Source of the DNA: Neodiprion pinetum
Lineage: Eukaryota; Arthropoda; Insecta; Hymenoptera; Diprionidae
DNA length: 64,000 bases
Assembly: GCF_021155775.2 (NCBI RefSeq)
Contig: NC_060235.2
Coordinates: 41,078,701 to 41,142,700 of the forward strand
Direction of reading: 5' to 3'
Part shown: one piece after another, positions 12,668-25,102 of the stretch
How positions within the stretch are numbered: the first letter of the stretch is position 1
Layout: each line of letters begins with the position of its first letter
Notes under the pieces: generated by a model
What the model saw: only the letters and a program-made list of their open reading frames with translations
Database searches by the model: none
What the model was told of the DNA's origin: nothing
Made by a program: the position numbers and the translations under genes

Positions 12668-13392
12668 CGAAATTTTTCTGCAAAACTTGCCGTTCGACGT
12701 CAAACAACCGAAGCTATATTCAGAACATCCCGCAGTACAAAATGTGGGTTTCCGAATAAGTAGCAGTGCAAAATATAACTTTTTGGATATGTGGACGTAC
12801 AAACGTAACTTTTTGAACATCCCACAGTACAAAATAAGACAATCTGAATATGTGGCAGTGCAAAATGTAGCTTTTTCAACACATGGAAATACAAAAAGTA
12901 GCTTTTCGAATAAATCACAGTGTAAAGTGTGGCTTTCTGAGTGCGTCGCGATGCAAATTGTAGCTTTTTAAACATGCCATAGTAGAAAATGTAGCTTTTC
13001 AAACATCTCGCAATACGAAATGTAGCTTTATGAATATGAAGCAGTGCAAGATGTAGCTTTTTCAATGTATCCTTGTAGAAAATGTAGCTTATTGAACGTC
13101 TTGCAGTACGAAATGTGGCTTTTCGGATATGTAGCAGTGCAAAATGTAGCTTTTCAAACATGTCACAGTACGTACTGTGGCCATCTGAATATGCAGCAGT
13201 GCAAAATGTAGCTTTTTGAATATGTAGCAGTGCAAAATATATCTTTTTAAACATATAGAAGTACAAAATGTATCTTTTCAAATACTTCTAAATTCACAGT
13301 ACACAGTGTAGCTCTCTGAATATGTAGCTGTAGAGGTAGCTTCGATAATCTATTAACTCGCATTCAGCAACGAGTTCTATAAAAAATTCCCG
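12668..13392. mobile_element. MITE whose centre is expanded into a minisatellite
   Basis: The left edge (12668 onward, with TTTTTCTGCAAAACTTGCC then CAACCGAAGCTATATT) matches the left arm of the small inverted-repeat elements at 17074 and 18491. The right edge (ending AAAAAATTCCCG at 13381-13392) matches their right arm. The roughly 600 bp between is a 31-bp tandem array, whereas the other copies have only a short centre. The repeat unit itself resembles that centre (GAATATGTAG followed by CAAAATGTAG here; GAATATGTAGAAATACGAAA when copy 17074 is read on the minus strand). I infer that this copy carried the seed from which the array grew. Confidence 0.7.
12722..13330. repeat. 31-bp minisatellite, about 19-20 units
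   Basis: The CAGTxCAAAATGTAGC core recurs every 31 bp; starts near 12733, 12764, 12795, 12825, 12856, 12887, 12918, 12948, 12979, 13011 and 13042 can be followed by eye. Units vary by substitution and the spacing is almost constant. On the minus strand the unit has no stop in any frame, so three units (93 nt) make a 31-residue protein repeat and a 193-codon spurious ORF (12700-13281). Confidence 0.9.
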
Positions 13393-15009
13393 ATAAGTAC
13401 GTAAGTTACCGAAATGTTACATGCGCCTATAAATCATACGGTTCTAGACGGCACAACTGGCATAATCTCTTGAGAAATGGAGGGGTCAGTAATCGAACGT
13501 TAACCTCAAATGCTGGTCTCCTGCAGCAATTCCTCGACCCGGATAAATCGTGGCTCTTGCACTTCGTAGGTACTTCGAGGAAGCAGCATAAAGCCTCCAG
13601 GGGACTTCTGCAGCTTGGACTCGAGACGTGCGATCAGCCGCCGCCACCTAGCCTTATTAAACCGACATCTATGTCACACTAGACAGCAAAATGGCCGCGG
13701 CCACTGCTCGGGGCCTAACACCTTCCTATGGAGGGTAGAGGTAAGAAGAAGTATCGTACATGGGTTTTGAACTGAAAAAGTGTCCACTAAAAAGTGACAA
13801 ATAATGGTTCAAAAAGTCACCAGAATGTCGCTCATAAGCAATAAGGGTAACAATCTGATCGGCGCTTTGTTGAACTTTTGCTGCAGCAGCGCCATCTTAA
13901 TTGCAGTCTATTTTGTGGACATTTACTGTACACGGAGATAATCCTCCTACCTTTACTCTCCATACACTTTCCCCTAGCATTTTTCTTCTTAATTCTTAAA
14001 TACTAATTTTGCCAAACACCGAACAGTGCCAGACATTTTTTTATTTATTTGTTCACTCGATAAAACCACTTTTTATTCGTTCTCGATCAAGTCTGCCACA
14101 GTTTAATTACATCCTGCGTGATAATACATTTTTCATTGCAAATATGCGAAAATTTGGCAAACATTTGTTCAGTCGAGTAAACCGCTTTTTATTCGGTGTC
14201 GATCGTGTTTGCTAGTTTGCTAGTTCAATATATCCTGCGCAGGAATACATTTTTCATTACATAGAATCTCCGTTATAAGTAAAGTAATTTGCTAACATCG
14301 CAAACTGTTTTCTCGGAAAAACATTTTATCAACCATGATTGAAAATCTAATATTATACCGAAAGATACAGGTTGTATTGTTTTATTGATTATATAATCAC
14401 GAAGCACATGCTCTCGTGATGGTCCGACGTTTAAAAAAAAAAATAGAAAATGTAGACCAGCAACGTCTACTAATTGAAATGACACTTTTCACACGGCAGT
14501 CTTTCACAAATTATATCTTAAGCTGCGTATACATACATGCATACCTACATATTATATGTATACTGAAAGTATAGTTTCGAAACATTATATCAGTGATACA
14601 GAAGACGTGCGCATATAAACAAAAAGAGAAATTAGGTGTCAGAATTTTACTCATTTATTTATGAACGCTATTTTCCCAATTTCTGATCTGGCTCGATCGC
14701 TTCAAATCGTCTATTGAATTCGACAAGACGAAGAGAATGAGAAAAATAGAAAAGGGAAGTAAAAGAAACACTCGCGAGTGCCTTTGAGAGTCAAAACAAT
14801 CATATAAAAAATCACGAGCCAAATTAGAAAGGCATCAAGGATTAGACCCAGGTCGAGTTGTTATGGAATGCCCTATGTATATAATATGTATGTATCATGC
14901 TATAAAAATTTTTCATTGAAAGTAAACTGATTACCTTACACAATTTTCAAGATTAATTAAAAGTCGGAAAAGAGAACGAATGCGTGACAAGATTACGTAT
15001 ACAGGGGCC
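13393..15009. other. Spacer, no recognised gene
   Basis: Only short unrelated frames are present. A pair of similar segments near 14035-14110 and 14160-14240, sharing TTTGTTCA(G/C)TCGA(T/G) and CATTTTTCATT(G/A), suggests an old local duplication. Confidence 0.4.
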
Positions 15010-15141
15010 GAATTCCTAACGATAAGAAATCGTGGGATATACTGCGCATGTGCAAATTTTGTATCTGTACTGTCGAACAATCGAAGGTATAAAATTCGCG
15101 CATGCGCAATACATCCTATTATTTCTCGCCGTTATGAATTC
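15010..15141. repeat. Foldback MITE with GCGCATGYGC words in both arms
   Basis: Arms of about 57 bp are inverted copies: GAATTCCTAACGATAAGAAA at 15010 faces GAATTCATAACGGCGAGAAA read from 15141. Each arm contains a GCGCATG(T/C)GC palindrome, the right one being GCGCATGCGC at 15098-15107. The centre is only about 15 bp. There is no coding content. Confidence 0.7.
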
Positions 15142-15465
15142 ACCTAGTATAATCTTCAGGTTTAACCCTGTAATTTGCGATTTTTCGAACAAGTCATGCA
15201 TTCACAATCATCTCGCAATTAAGAACCGATTGTCGATTGAAAGCGTATTGATTATGTTGTACCAGCTTATTTCGTGAAAATGTTACACGGACAATTTACA
15301 ATTAACACACGGTAAATCCCCCTTCATTTATACAATCCAGAATACATTTGAATGAAATTCGCCTAAATTTTGGCCACTTAAAAGTAGATTTCACAGATCA
15401 ACCATTGGTCGTGAAGTGGACGAAACAAATTTCGATCGGTGAAATGTACTCTCAGTTGCCGAAAT

Positions 15466-15680
15466 GCAAGCAGATTTAGATAAAATGTATGCTGAAATGC
15501 ATAATTGCAGGCAGACTCTTGTAAAATGTATCCTGAATTGCATAAATGCAGGGGGATTTATGCAAAATGTATCTTGAATTGCATAAATGCAGGAGGATTT
15601 ATGTAAAATGTATTTTGAATTTCGTAAATGCAGGAGGATTTGTGCAAAATGTATCCTGAATTGCATAAATGCAGGCGTAT
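15466..15680. repeat. 41-bp minisatellite, about 5-6 units
   Basis: The GCAGG/GCAAG words fall at 15466, 15507, 15548, 15589, 15630 and 15671, exactly 41 bp apart. The better-preserved units contain the inverted pair ATTTATGCAA and TTGCATAAAT, so a unit can form a hairpin. The array keeps open frames on both strands (for example 15391-15666 minus), which I regard as spurious. Confidence 0.9.
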
Positions 15681-17073
15681 TTGCCCGGACGATGTTAAAT
15701 TGGCCGTGTTACATAACCACGAAATAAAACGGTACATATTCGACGACGGCGATGATGGAAGGAATTTCTCGTTGCTTCTAGGCAGTTTATCCACGTGCAT
15801 AGTTACCCCCCCCTCCCCTCCTGCCCTCTGCGTGGACAAATCGCTGAATTCCCGAGAGCCTTGAGAGGATTAGAATTATTTCCAAGGCTGAGTCGGCTCA
15901 GGCAGGGTTGTGGAACTACATTCCAGGGCAGATCGGATCTCGAGTCTGCTGAATAACGTACCTGAGGGCATTGTAAGATCTTCAATGGAGCTTTAACGAC
16001 GTCCGGGGCAATTATTTTGTAGCTACGCGACGTGATGTTATAGTGCCAAAATAAGGACGAGCAAAATAAATTACTTCATATTAAAAACGACGTGTGTAGT
16101 ACTTCAAATGAGTACATGAATAAATACCATGGTATATTGAAAGGATTGTGGAAATCCATATAAGTCGAAACGACGTATTTCCGAAAACAGTTTCTCAATC
16201 ACAGGAATTTTATTAATTAGATTTACGAAGTAGGTATGTTTTAAAAGTCTAATTTGTCACGTTTCTGGTTCGTGAAAATCTTAAAATGATTGTCAAATGC
16301 CGCTGTGAATAATCAATTACAATATCATATGTATTCTACCAAAACAGTTATGTATCTTCTGGGAATTTGAATACTAGCTTGTTCTAAGACCTTCGGTACT
16401 TTGCTTCAAGCGAAATCAGTTCGAATTTCACAATACGAAATCTCTCTTTGAAATATCTCAGAACCAGATTGCCTGAATTATACGCTGGCGAAATAACCAA
16501 TTTAGAATGTCAGAATGAACATAAACGTCTCCGCGGTTTTCCCTGAACCAATTAAGTTTGCATTGAGTTTGAAATGAAGCTTTCAAAATCCCTCGATAAG
16601 AAATAAATTCTTCAGTATGACGGATTCCGACAATTTATAAAAAGAAAATTGATTCAACGGCACGAAAAAGAAGTCTCGATCTATTTTTCCTCGATATTTT
16701 CACATATTTTTTCCCAGCTCACATCGCGGCGCGGACGATGAAGCGGAATAACGAAACGGCCCCGAAGAATTCCGCATCGATTACGTATGGGCGCGTGGTC
16801 TAAGAAATTCTCAAGCTTTTTTCTACATTTACTCGTTATGTAGGTACGTTATATGTACGTAGGTACGTATCCTGTGCGTCTCGAGTGACGCTTTGTCACT
16901 TCTTCTGCTCCGTCGCTCCCCTATCAACTCGGATCCTGTGCCATCGGCTGTCGCCTTTCCCTTTCCTTATTGTTATATTCACGTTTTTTCCCACTCTCTG
17001 TTTTTCTTCGTTTTACCTTTAGGGGACTCTTTCAGTTTGCATTCGTATAACTACTACTACAATATTACATCTA
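15681..17073. other. Spacer, no recognised gene
   Basis: AT-rich sequence without recognisable coding exons. A pyrimidine-rich GC segment near 15805-15830 (CCCCCCCTCCCCTCC) is the only compositional feature. Confidence 0.4.
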
Positions 17074-17216
17074 TGCCAAGAATTTTCCGTGAAACTTGCC
17101 GCTCAACGCCGGCAGATAGGCAATCAAAACTACATTTCGTATTTCTACATATTCAAATTGCAGTTTCAGTTGCATATCTACCGGCGTTGAGTGGCAAGTT
17201 TCACAGAAAACTCCCG
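17074..17216. mobile_element. Small inverted-repeat element, family reference copy
   Basis: Arms of about 50-60 bp are inverted: TTTTCCGTGAAACTTGCC followed by CTCAACGCCGGCAGATAGGC on the left, and ATCTACCGGCGTTGAGTGGC followed by AAGTTTCACAGAAAACTCCC on the right. The centre (CATTTCGTATTTCTACATAT) is short. It is the cleanest copy of the family also seen at 18491-18632, 12668-13392 and 39612-39723. There is no coding capacity. Confidence 0.75.
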
Positions 17217-18490
17217 ATATACGTAAATTGTACGTAAACATTTTATATTTTCAATTGGCATTGGATATAGTTTTTCTTCATTAGACTATTTATGGAATCG
17301 TTACAGGCATTCTCGTATGCTACGCGATGATTAACCTAAAAATGCAACAAAGATGAAATACTCAAATATAAAAAAGAACTACGAATTTTGTCGATTATTC
17401 ACTCCAAATCACTTTTTAGAATCGTTAAAGCCGTGTAGATGCGTTCGATGTCACTCTTCGATACCTTGTTTGGCATAGAATCCGATTTTTCACAAATTAA
17501 TTCAACGGTTGAGTCAATATTCTTGTATGTTAATTGAAATCAATATGTCAGTGTGACCGCAAGAAACTAAATATTGAACGACACCAACGTGATAAATGAA
17601 AGGTACCTTAGCGCAATTGCAAGAAAGTAGTTTTCCGAAGAGAATAATAATCTTCGAAAAGCGAAACGGAAAGAATATACTAGAATTTTTACTATTTGAA
17701 AAAGACTTGGAACGTGAAATATCACACAAAAAAAAAAACGAAAAAAAATTCCAAATACCTCCGCCAAAACAAAAAATAATATACTTTTTTCTTTGTACAA
17801 TAATACGGTACAATGTGATCATAAAATATAACGCGTCATACGTAATATGTAATAATTGAGTAAAGGAGACAAGTTGGACCGGATTTCAATCGTGCAATTC
17901 CTCGGAGTAAAAACACATCGAATACTTTCGGCGAAATAACTTTTCTTTTTTGAACCTTCTGGGACGACAAGACTCGACACTTGAAGCGGAGACGAGAGAA
18001 GACAGATCCAACGCTTTTTTGTTGAACCCACACATACACACCAAAGTATCTGTATACGCAGATATTTGCGTGTAAATTTACTGCACCCACACAAATATCA
18101 CCAGCCATTCAATATACCCTCGGTCTTCTTTCATGTTTTTGCATCTCGGGCGCCCTATGAAATTCTCTCGCGCCTTCTCAACAAATTGCCTGCACAAGCT
18201 TAGCGAAACGAGTGACGCGAGATGTCGTCAATAAATTCGTCTCGTATATTCGATGGTATATATATTGCCATGTATTTTACATACGTATTTTTTGTGTCCG
18301 TTTTTTTCCATGCCTCCATATTCACACTCCCCTGATGTTTGTTCCACCCACTTGTGAAGGGAAAAAAACTATCCAAAATTCGTTTATAAGTTGAATCGAT
18401 CGATAAGATTATCTTATTTATACTCTTTTTATCCACCGCTTAAATAACGTCATCATCTTTGCTCAAAAGGGATGCAGTGACATTTTATAA

Positions 18491-18632
18491 CGGGAGTTTT
18501 CTGTGAAACTGCTCAACGCCAACGAAGCGGCAACCGAATCTATATATTTTGTACTTCTACATAGCTATTCATAATCCAGGTTCAGTTACTGATCTTCCGG
18601 CATTGAGTGGTAAGTTTAACGGCAAGTTTCCG
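18491..18632. mobile_element. Small inverted-repeat element, second copy of the family
   Basis: Starts CGGGAGTTTTCTGTGAAACT at 18491, contains GGCAACC and the centre TTTTGTACTTCTACATAGC, and ends with CCGGCATTGAGTGGTAAGTT and a partial repeat of the arm. It aligns along its length with the copy at 17074 but carries small deletions and a duplicated arm end. Confidence 0.65.
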
Positions 18633-18866
18633 GTTTGGTAACTGGTGGGGTAAAGAAGCGATGCAAGATTAAAATTGAAGGTATGAGAACAGGAAAGAAA
18701 AAAGAATACCGTCGTAAGTAAATGAATAGGTTAGCGAATTTGTAAATTTGACAAATTTTTCCCGTAATAAATAAAAAATTTAGTGGTTGTTGAACAGATT
18801 TACGGCTCGTTAAACGCGCCCGTTAGCTCCCTGGGAGAAATATCACAAGACGATGATGCAAGCCCA

Positions 18867-18897
<31 letters not shown>

Positions 18898-21800
18898 GTT
18901 ATTATTATTGTTATTATTGTATACTCATATGCGCGGGGAGCCGGTGAACGTCTTCCTCATATTTAATGCAGGAGCAGCTTGGCTAAGGGCTGAAGTCGAT
19001 CCATCGTCTATCTCCTTCGTCGACATTGGAGGAACGAAGAAGAAGAAGAAGAAGAAAAAGAAAAGGCTACCACCATGCTATTAGGCAGAATGCGGTCCAT
19101 TCAAACGTCCGGATATACGGTAAACAGGAACGAATGAATGAATGAATAAGTGCAGCGAGTGCAAAAAAGCGGGATTCTTCACTCTCGCAGCTTGACTTGA
19201 GAGCGATTTCTCGTAAAGCTTCCAGAGCCAAGTCGTAAAAATTGTGTTGAACCCGATTCTGCGTGTGAATTCAATGATATAAATCAATGAAAATAAATTC
19301 GCGGTAGTTGTATATTTTTTGGTCTTTTTTCGTCTATATTCTGCATAGTCATTATATGCTCGGGTTAACTCTGTAACCTTTAAATTTGAAATAACAGGAT
19401 ATTTAGTAACATCAATGCACGTGATTTCGGAACCTTTATATTTTTCGAATGATTTTTTTTTTTCATGCAGCATCAGAAGTCAAAATAATGTGGATCAGAT
19501 TCAGCGTATTTTTTTTTTCGTTTTTTTTTTCTTAGCGATTGAAAATTTGACATTAGAACAATCACGTGGTAAGCAGAGAAATTTTAAACGCACGGGAACA
19601 ACATGAATTTGTCGTGTAAAATTTAGTGTCGGTCAGTCATCGATTTTAATTTGGAATTGAATGTAAAATCAAAAACTTTTCATACGTATAGGATATTTTC
19701 GGTTCGATGAGTCATAAATTCTAAGATATTTCCAAGACTTTTGTAAATCATTTTCAGAATCGCTGAAAACCCTAGATCAGTGAAAACTCAATATTAGTCA
19801 AGTTAATGACAAGTACCTTCCCACACTTTTTTTCTCCCTCTAATTTCAATATACATGAAAAGTGAGCTGACATTCTTCCGTCTGTCATTAAATATGATTA
19901 CCAAGTTGAGCGTAATGAGTGTAACAATATAATTACCATTAATTATAGCGTTGTATAATACACACGTTTACGGCGTAATGAACCAGCTCATTTTCTAACA
20001 GTATATTATACGGCACCAAGATCCTCGCTTGTAGTTATAGGTATGTGTATTGTAGATGTATTAGGCAACAACGACTACGCCTGGTACACAGCAACCAGCA
20101 TCGCGTGCGGAGTGTCACGAATTGATGACTCAAAATTTGCCAACTATAAGGCGAAAGATCTTTGGTAAAGAGATTTCCTACCGCTACCGACTCAATTGAC
20201 AATGTAATCTCCATAAGCGAGTCGGTAAATGTAGGGTACTGCCATTACCGCCACATCCTCCGTGCCCTTTCGCTTGCTTCGAAAGAATGCGTACCCATGA
20301 TCGGCTTTCTTTAGCAATCTTCAGTCAACGGACGAACGAACCAGCAGCCGAGTCAAAAAAAAAAAGAAGCTTAAAATCCCCGGGAAACGGGTGCTCTGCA
20401 AGTTTCGCAGGCGTTTTATAATGGCCTGACAGACCTTTCCTCAAAAATGCGGCTCTCTTGATCGGATTGTGATTTCAGGGCTTCACTTATTGAACTACGC
20501 GCTGTGCGGAGAATCCTACCGACCCATTGAACAGAATTTTTTCCAACGAGTAGGGGAAAAAAACTAATATTACCGATTGGTAGAAGGACCAGAACGTCGA
20601 ATTTTCATAGAAGCGAAAATCTTATACGTAGAATTTAATAATGTGGGGAATCCAAGTGTAGAAAATTGAAAATATAGAAAGTTGAAATACAGAAAGGTCA
20701 AAATATAACAGTTTATCGAGAGGAATTCTGACGATTCTACAGTTTGGCATTCTATGTTCTGACTTTTCGATGCTTTTACTTCTCCATACTTTGATATTCA
20801 ACATTTTTTAATTCGATAAATCAAGTTTTCGCGTCTTTAAAAATGCGATATTTTAGCCCTTCGATGTTTTGATCTTCCTATATTTTTACCCTCACGCTAT
20901 CGAACCACTGCATCTACATACAATATAGAAGATGTTAGAATTGTTGAAAAAAAGTGAAGTTTTCACCCCGGATTGAGTGTCGATAATTTATGCAGTTGCC
21001 CATATGTGTATGTCACAGTACGCACACGAGTAGGTGAACAATATAATGCACCTTTCAACCTGTAGTATAACATTCTCCACAGTGCAGAAGTGCACCGCTT
21101 TGCAAACTACCTCATCAGTCTGTAATGTAAATTTAACTGCATCTCGTCGTCGGTTACTCACAATCAGACTTTGATGTTGGTCAGGTATGCCGTAGAAACT
21201 GTTGTAGGTACCTTTGACTCTGCTAACTCATGGCAAACGATGTGTATCGAAGCGTTCCGAAGCTTCCGGAAGGTGTAATGAATAGTCCATTAAAAAGAGA
21301 TACAAGAAGATGAAGAAGAGGAAGGAGGAGGAGGATGAGGGTTAAAATTAGTTCTCGTCTTTTTCTTCTAATTCTTCTCAAAAGCCGGATGCTCCAAAAA
21401 GTGGAAGAGTAAGAATAAAACAAGACGGCGAGCTTGTATGAAAATTTGTTTCACGCTGCGAGGAAAAAAAATTCTTCTTATCGTTAACTTGACTTCAGAA
21501 AATAAGTTCTTGTTTGAATATGAACTTAGTTGAAGATTAAACAATTTATTTCGCGTAGTTGGTGAAAGACTTTTCACTGATTCGATTATAATTCTTTTCA
21601 AATACTGAATAAATTTTTGTTCCCAACAAGTAAGGTTTTAAACATATATATAAAAGTTAATTGAATTCAAAAAACAACAAAATTGACGTATAAATATACT
21701 ATAAATATACATTTTTTCAGATGTACGAAGAATATTATTGCTTCACTGATAGAAAAAATTCCATTTTCCGTCGCAATCCCCAAATTATTCCCTAACAACT

Positions 21801-23078
21801 ATTTTCATTTTTGTCATTACACGTATGGCAATAAAAATCCTAGACTCGAAATTTCTTTCGTTCCTGAACCTTTTTTCCTCTCTGTATATTTCCATAAAAG
21901 TTGCAGCAAAAAAACTGCGCGAGTCAGCCGCGTTTTGTGCGGTCTCAACTCAGCAGTATTACAGATACACGATTTATAACGTAATGTGGTATGTCCGAAT
22001 GAAATTAGTTTAAGTCTTATTTTTGGCGACTAAATGAATAGATTCAAGAATAAATCGGACCCACAGTTTTAACAAAAGTTACAGAAAAAGAGAAAAAGAA
22101 CCAGGTAAAAAATCTCCATCAATGTTATTCACGCGAATAACGGTGAACACGAATGAAACAATATAGCAACTATGTGATTGAAACCAATCCAAGAGAATTC
22201 GAAAAATACAAGCTGATCGTGAGACATCATAAACTTAAGAAAAGCTTTCATATTTCAACCGTTCACAAATATCAAACTCTGCATAATGTTTTCAATCCCA
22301 TTCTGATGTTTTGGGTATATTTTCTTCGTTGACCAGATCACCCAAAATTCCTTGAAAAATATTCGGAAAATCTGACATCGTGGATATTAAGAAACTTGAT
22401 ATATCACGCAAAGTTTCTGCCGAATCTTGTTTTTTAGATTCAAAACAGAGAACACGGATTGAATTCTGATATTAAGGAAATTGGGTCGAATCAGATAGAG
22501 AATAATGTGGACATTTTGATCGCACATGCGATAAAATCACAAGTCGCAAATCCTGGAATATCCTTTCTGGTTATTAACCTTGAAGGGCGTTAAAAAAAAA
22601 AAAAAAAAAAAAAAAACGAAGAGCCGGGCCGACTTCAATAATGATAACAGTAATAAAATCATGTAAAAAGGGGTATATAGAGCCGCGGAGGGGGGGAAAA
22701 AAAATTGGAAAAAGCTGTCCACGTATGGGTTTGAATGCCGGGTGGGGGAATTTCCGGGGGACCTTAAGAGCCGCGGGAGGACGAACGTTTTGTCCTTTAA
22801 CGACACCGGGTTATCCCGTTTTTTCTACCCGTTATACCACACATGTCGGTAGTGGTAATCGATAATTGACACGTCCGTTAGGCTGCCGTCTTATGTGTAC
22901 CACCTTCACCCACCATGAAAACCCGACTCTTCCTTCGAGATATATATTATACATACTGTCTATGTGTTTGCGTGTGTGGCATGATATACGCAGGCATAGG
23001 TATACGGATCGACGGAAGACCTTCTACCTCAAAAATGGACCCGCTTGAAAACCGGTGAAAGGCTGATAAGCATATATA
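18633..23078. other. Long spacer, no recognised gene
   Basis: Only short frames without domains. It contains the (TTA)n and (GAA)n tracts, a 25-base A run near 22590, and a G-rich patch at about 22685-22770. No exon with convincing splice context was found. Confidence 0.45.
18868..18920. repeat. (TTA)n microsatellite
   Basis: About 17 ATT/TTA triplets with two G interruptions. A nearby (GAA)n tract lies at about 19035-19060. Confidence 0.9.
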
Positions 23079-23728
23079 CAGGGTGAGGCATTTAAGTTGC
23101 CAAACGCGAATAACTTAAAAATGATGTATTTTCGAGAAAAATGTTTAACACCGAAGTTTTATCACCTTCGAAGCGGGATCTGACGGTTGCATAGTTTTTT
23201 TCAGGTGATTTGATGAGTTGACGGACATGTGAAGGTCAACTTGGTTTTTTTAAATGGATACCCCTATTTTTTTTTTTTTTTGTTTAGTGATTCGTGTTTT
23301 GTATGACAAAATTAGACGCAATTTTTGTGAGCTTGTTGCTTGAACAGAGTGGTGTGGAATCGTTCTGTTTATTGCATTTTGCAAGTAGTTTGTGCAAAAC
23401 ATATTTAATTGGGACGTATTCTTAAATTTTGAGAATGCCCAATCACTCGAAAGCAATTTGACGAGACGCAAAAACGGTTTGAACAAAAATTGCTTATTTT
23501 TTCGCATAAAAAACGTATCTGTAAAAAAATGAATAAAAAAAATTGGGGTATTCGTTTGAAAAAACGAAAATGACCTTCATACGACCGTGATTTCGTTCAC
23601 CAATATGGAAAAAATTATAACCTCTAGATTCCACTCCGATGATGATAAAACTTTTGTCTGAAACATTTATCTCGGAAATACTTCCGTTTCAAGTTATTCG
23701 CGTTTGCCAACTTAAATGCCTCGCCCTG
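23079..23728. mobile_element. Long-arm palindromic DNA element
   Basis: It begins CAGGGTGAGGCATTTAAGTT at 23079 and ends in the inverted copy (reading CAGGGCGAGGCATTTAAGTT from 23728). The arms remain alignable for nearly 200 bp (to about 23277 on the left and 23535 on the right), with matching late landmarks such as GAAGGTCA and ATACCCC. TATA sits immediately outside both ends, so the target site was TA or TATA. The central 250 bp has no recognisable transposase. Confidence 0.75.
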
Positions 23729-25007
23729 TATATGTATATGTATACATTTTCTCGGTTCATCCTAGAATGCGTTTTAAACTTCGAGTCTGAAGATTCGACT
23801 GGAGAATTATTCTTCGTATTACTTCTTTGACCGGCCATTCATGCACTGAAGTTTTTTTTTTTTTATTTTTTTTTTTATATTTTATAAGTATCAACTATCG
23901 GATATTTCCAAGTTTTTCATCCGCGGTTGATGCAACGCGTGACGCTCGGAGAAGAAAAAAGTTTCCGATACCGTAAAACGTTCATTTTATATTCAAACTT
24001 TGTGAAAGATTCGTAGAATCTTACCGCAAGCCCAAAAATTCTCAAAACACGAGGGTTTTTGTGTGAATTTTCTTTTTGGAAACATAATTAAGAAAAGAAA
24101 TAATTGAAACCCGATTCGATAAAGGAAATAAACTTTCTTCGATCGAACAAACATTTTTTTACTCAGAACCTTCTGAAATGAAACTGCAAATAACGATTAT
24201 TTATCATAATGCTGAAAACATTCGAAATGTACCAGAGTTAAAGTCATTTTCGAATTTCTTTCACGAACAACTTTTCGATATTCGAATTTCAAAACCCTCG
24301 ACTATCGGGACCGCCATGTATACCTACGTGTCCCAATTCACAGTATCCTTGTCCGTATCAAGTTGTTATCTGGCATCCGCACCAAGAATACACGGGGAGC
24401 TAGCTGCTCGGTATAGAACGTGGGAGTCCTGCAGAGTTTCTCGCGATAGCTGCGTGCGTTCGGATCCATTTTAAACCTCGCCCCCGTTTTTCTCACGTTG
24501 AAAAAAAATCCCTAGATTTGAAAAATATTATTCCACGTTTTGCGACTGCGAAACGAGTCTCCCAAATAATTTTCTAGCTCTTACATATATACACATAAAT
24601 CTGCTATATTCCAATCCTTTTCCATTCAGCAGCTTTTGTCTTTTTTATCGTATAACGGGAGTTTGTTTATTTATTTATTTTTATTTTTTTATTATTGTGA
24701 GACTCAACACTCAGTCAAGATTTTCTAGTTTCTTAGCATGAATTTCAAGTTCAACTTGAAAAATTCTTTGTTGTAATAAAGTATTACGAACGTATAAAAG
24801 AATCGAACAAAAATATGACAACTTTCATAGCGTACAAATATCATTTAAATGTGTTATCTCTTAAGATGTTGCTCGCCGGTATGGCCCAAATAAAATCCCA
24901 CGGGAGTTCGTATTACAACTAATAATATTTATTAATGAATAATGGGCTTTGACATTTCTATTCAATTTACGCGTGTCATTACGAATTAACTCCGGTTGGC
25001 GTCGGCC
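23729..25007. other. Spacer, no recognised gene
   Basis: AT-rich with T-runs near 23850. No domain-bearing frame. Confidence 0.4.
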
Positions 25008-25102
25008 ATAGAATGTTGGTTATCTAGAGAGGACGTCTCGTAAGCATTATGTGTCTAACTTGTCCGTCGGACCTTTGCCTAACTATTTTCCATTCAGGTT
25101 AT
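25008..25102 (-). repeat. Dispersed repeat, copy X (inverted partner of 30300-30397)
   Basis: Read on the minus strand this segment (AAAATAGTTAGGC, then GGACAAGTTAGACACATA, then CCTCTCTA(G/A)ATAAC) matches 30300-30397 on the plus strand over about 95 bp at roughly 80 percent by eye. No coding content. Confidence 0.65.

Noticed and set aside
15391..15839. Overlapping ORFs on both strands
   Set aside because: They coincide with the 41-bp minisatellite, where three units keep a frame open by chance.
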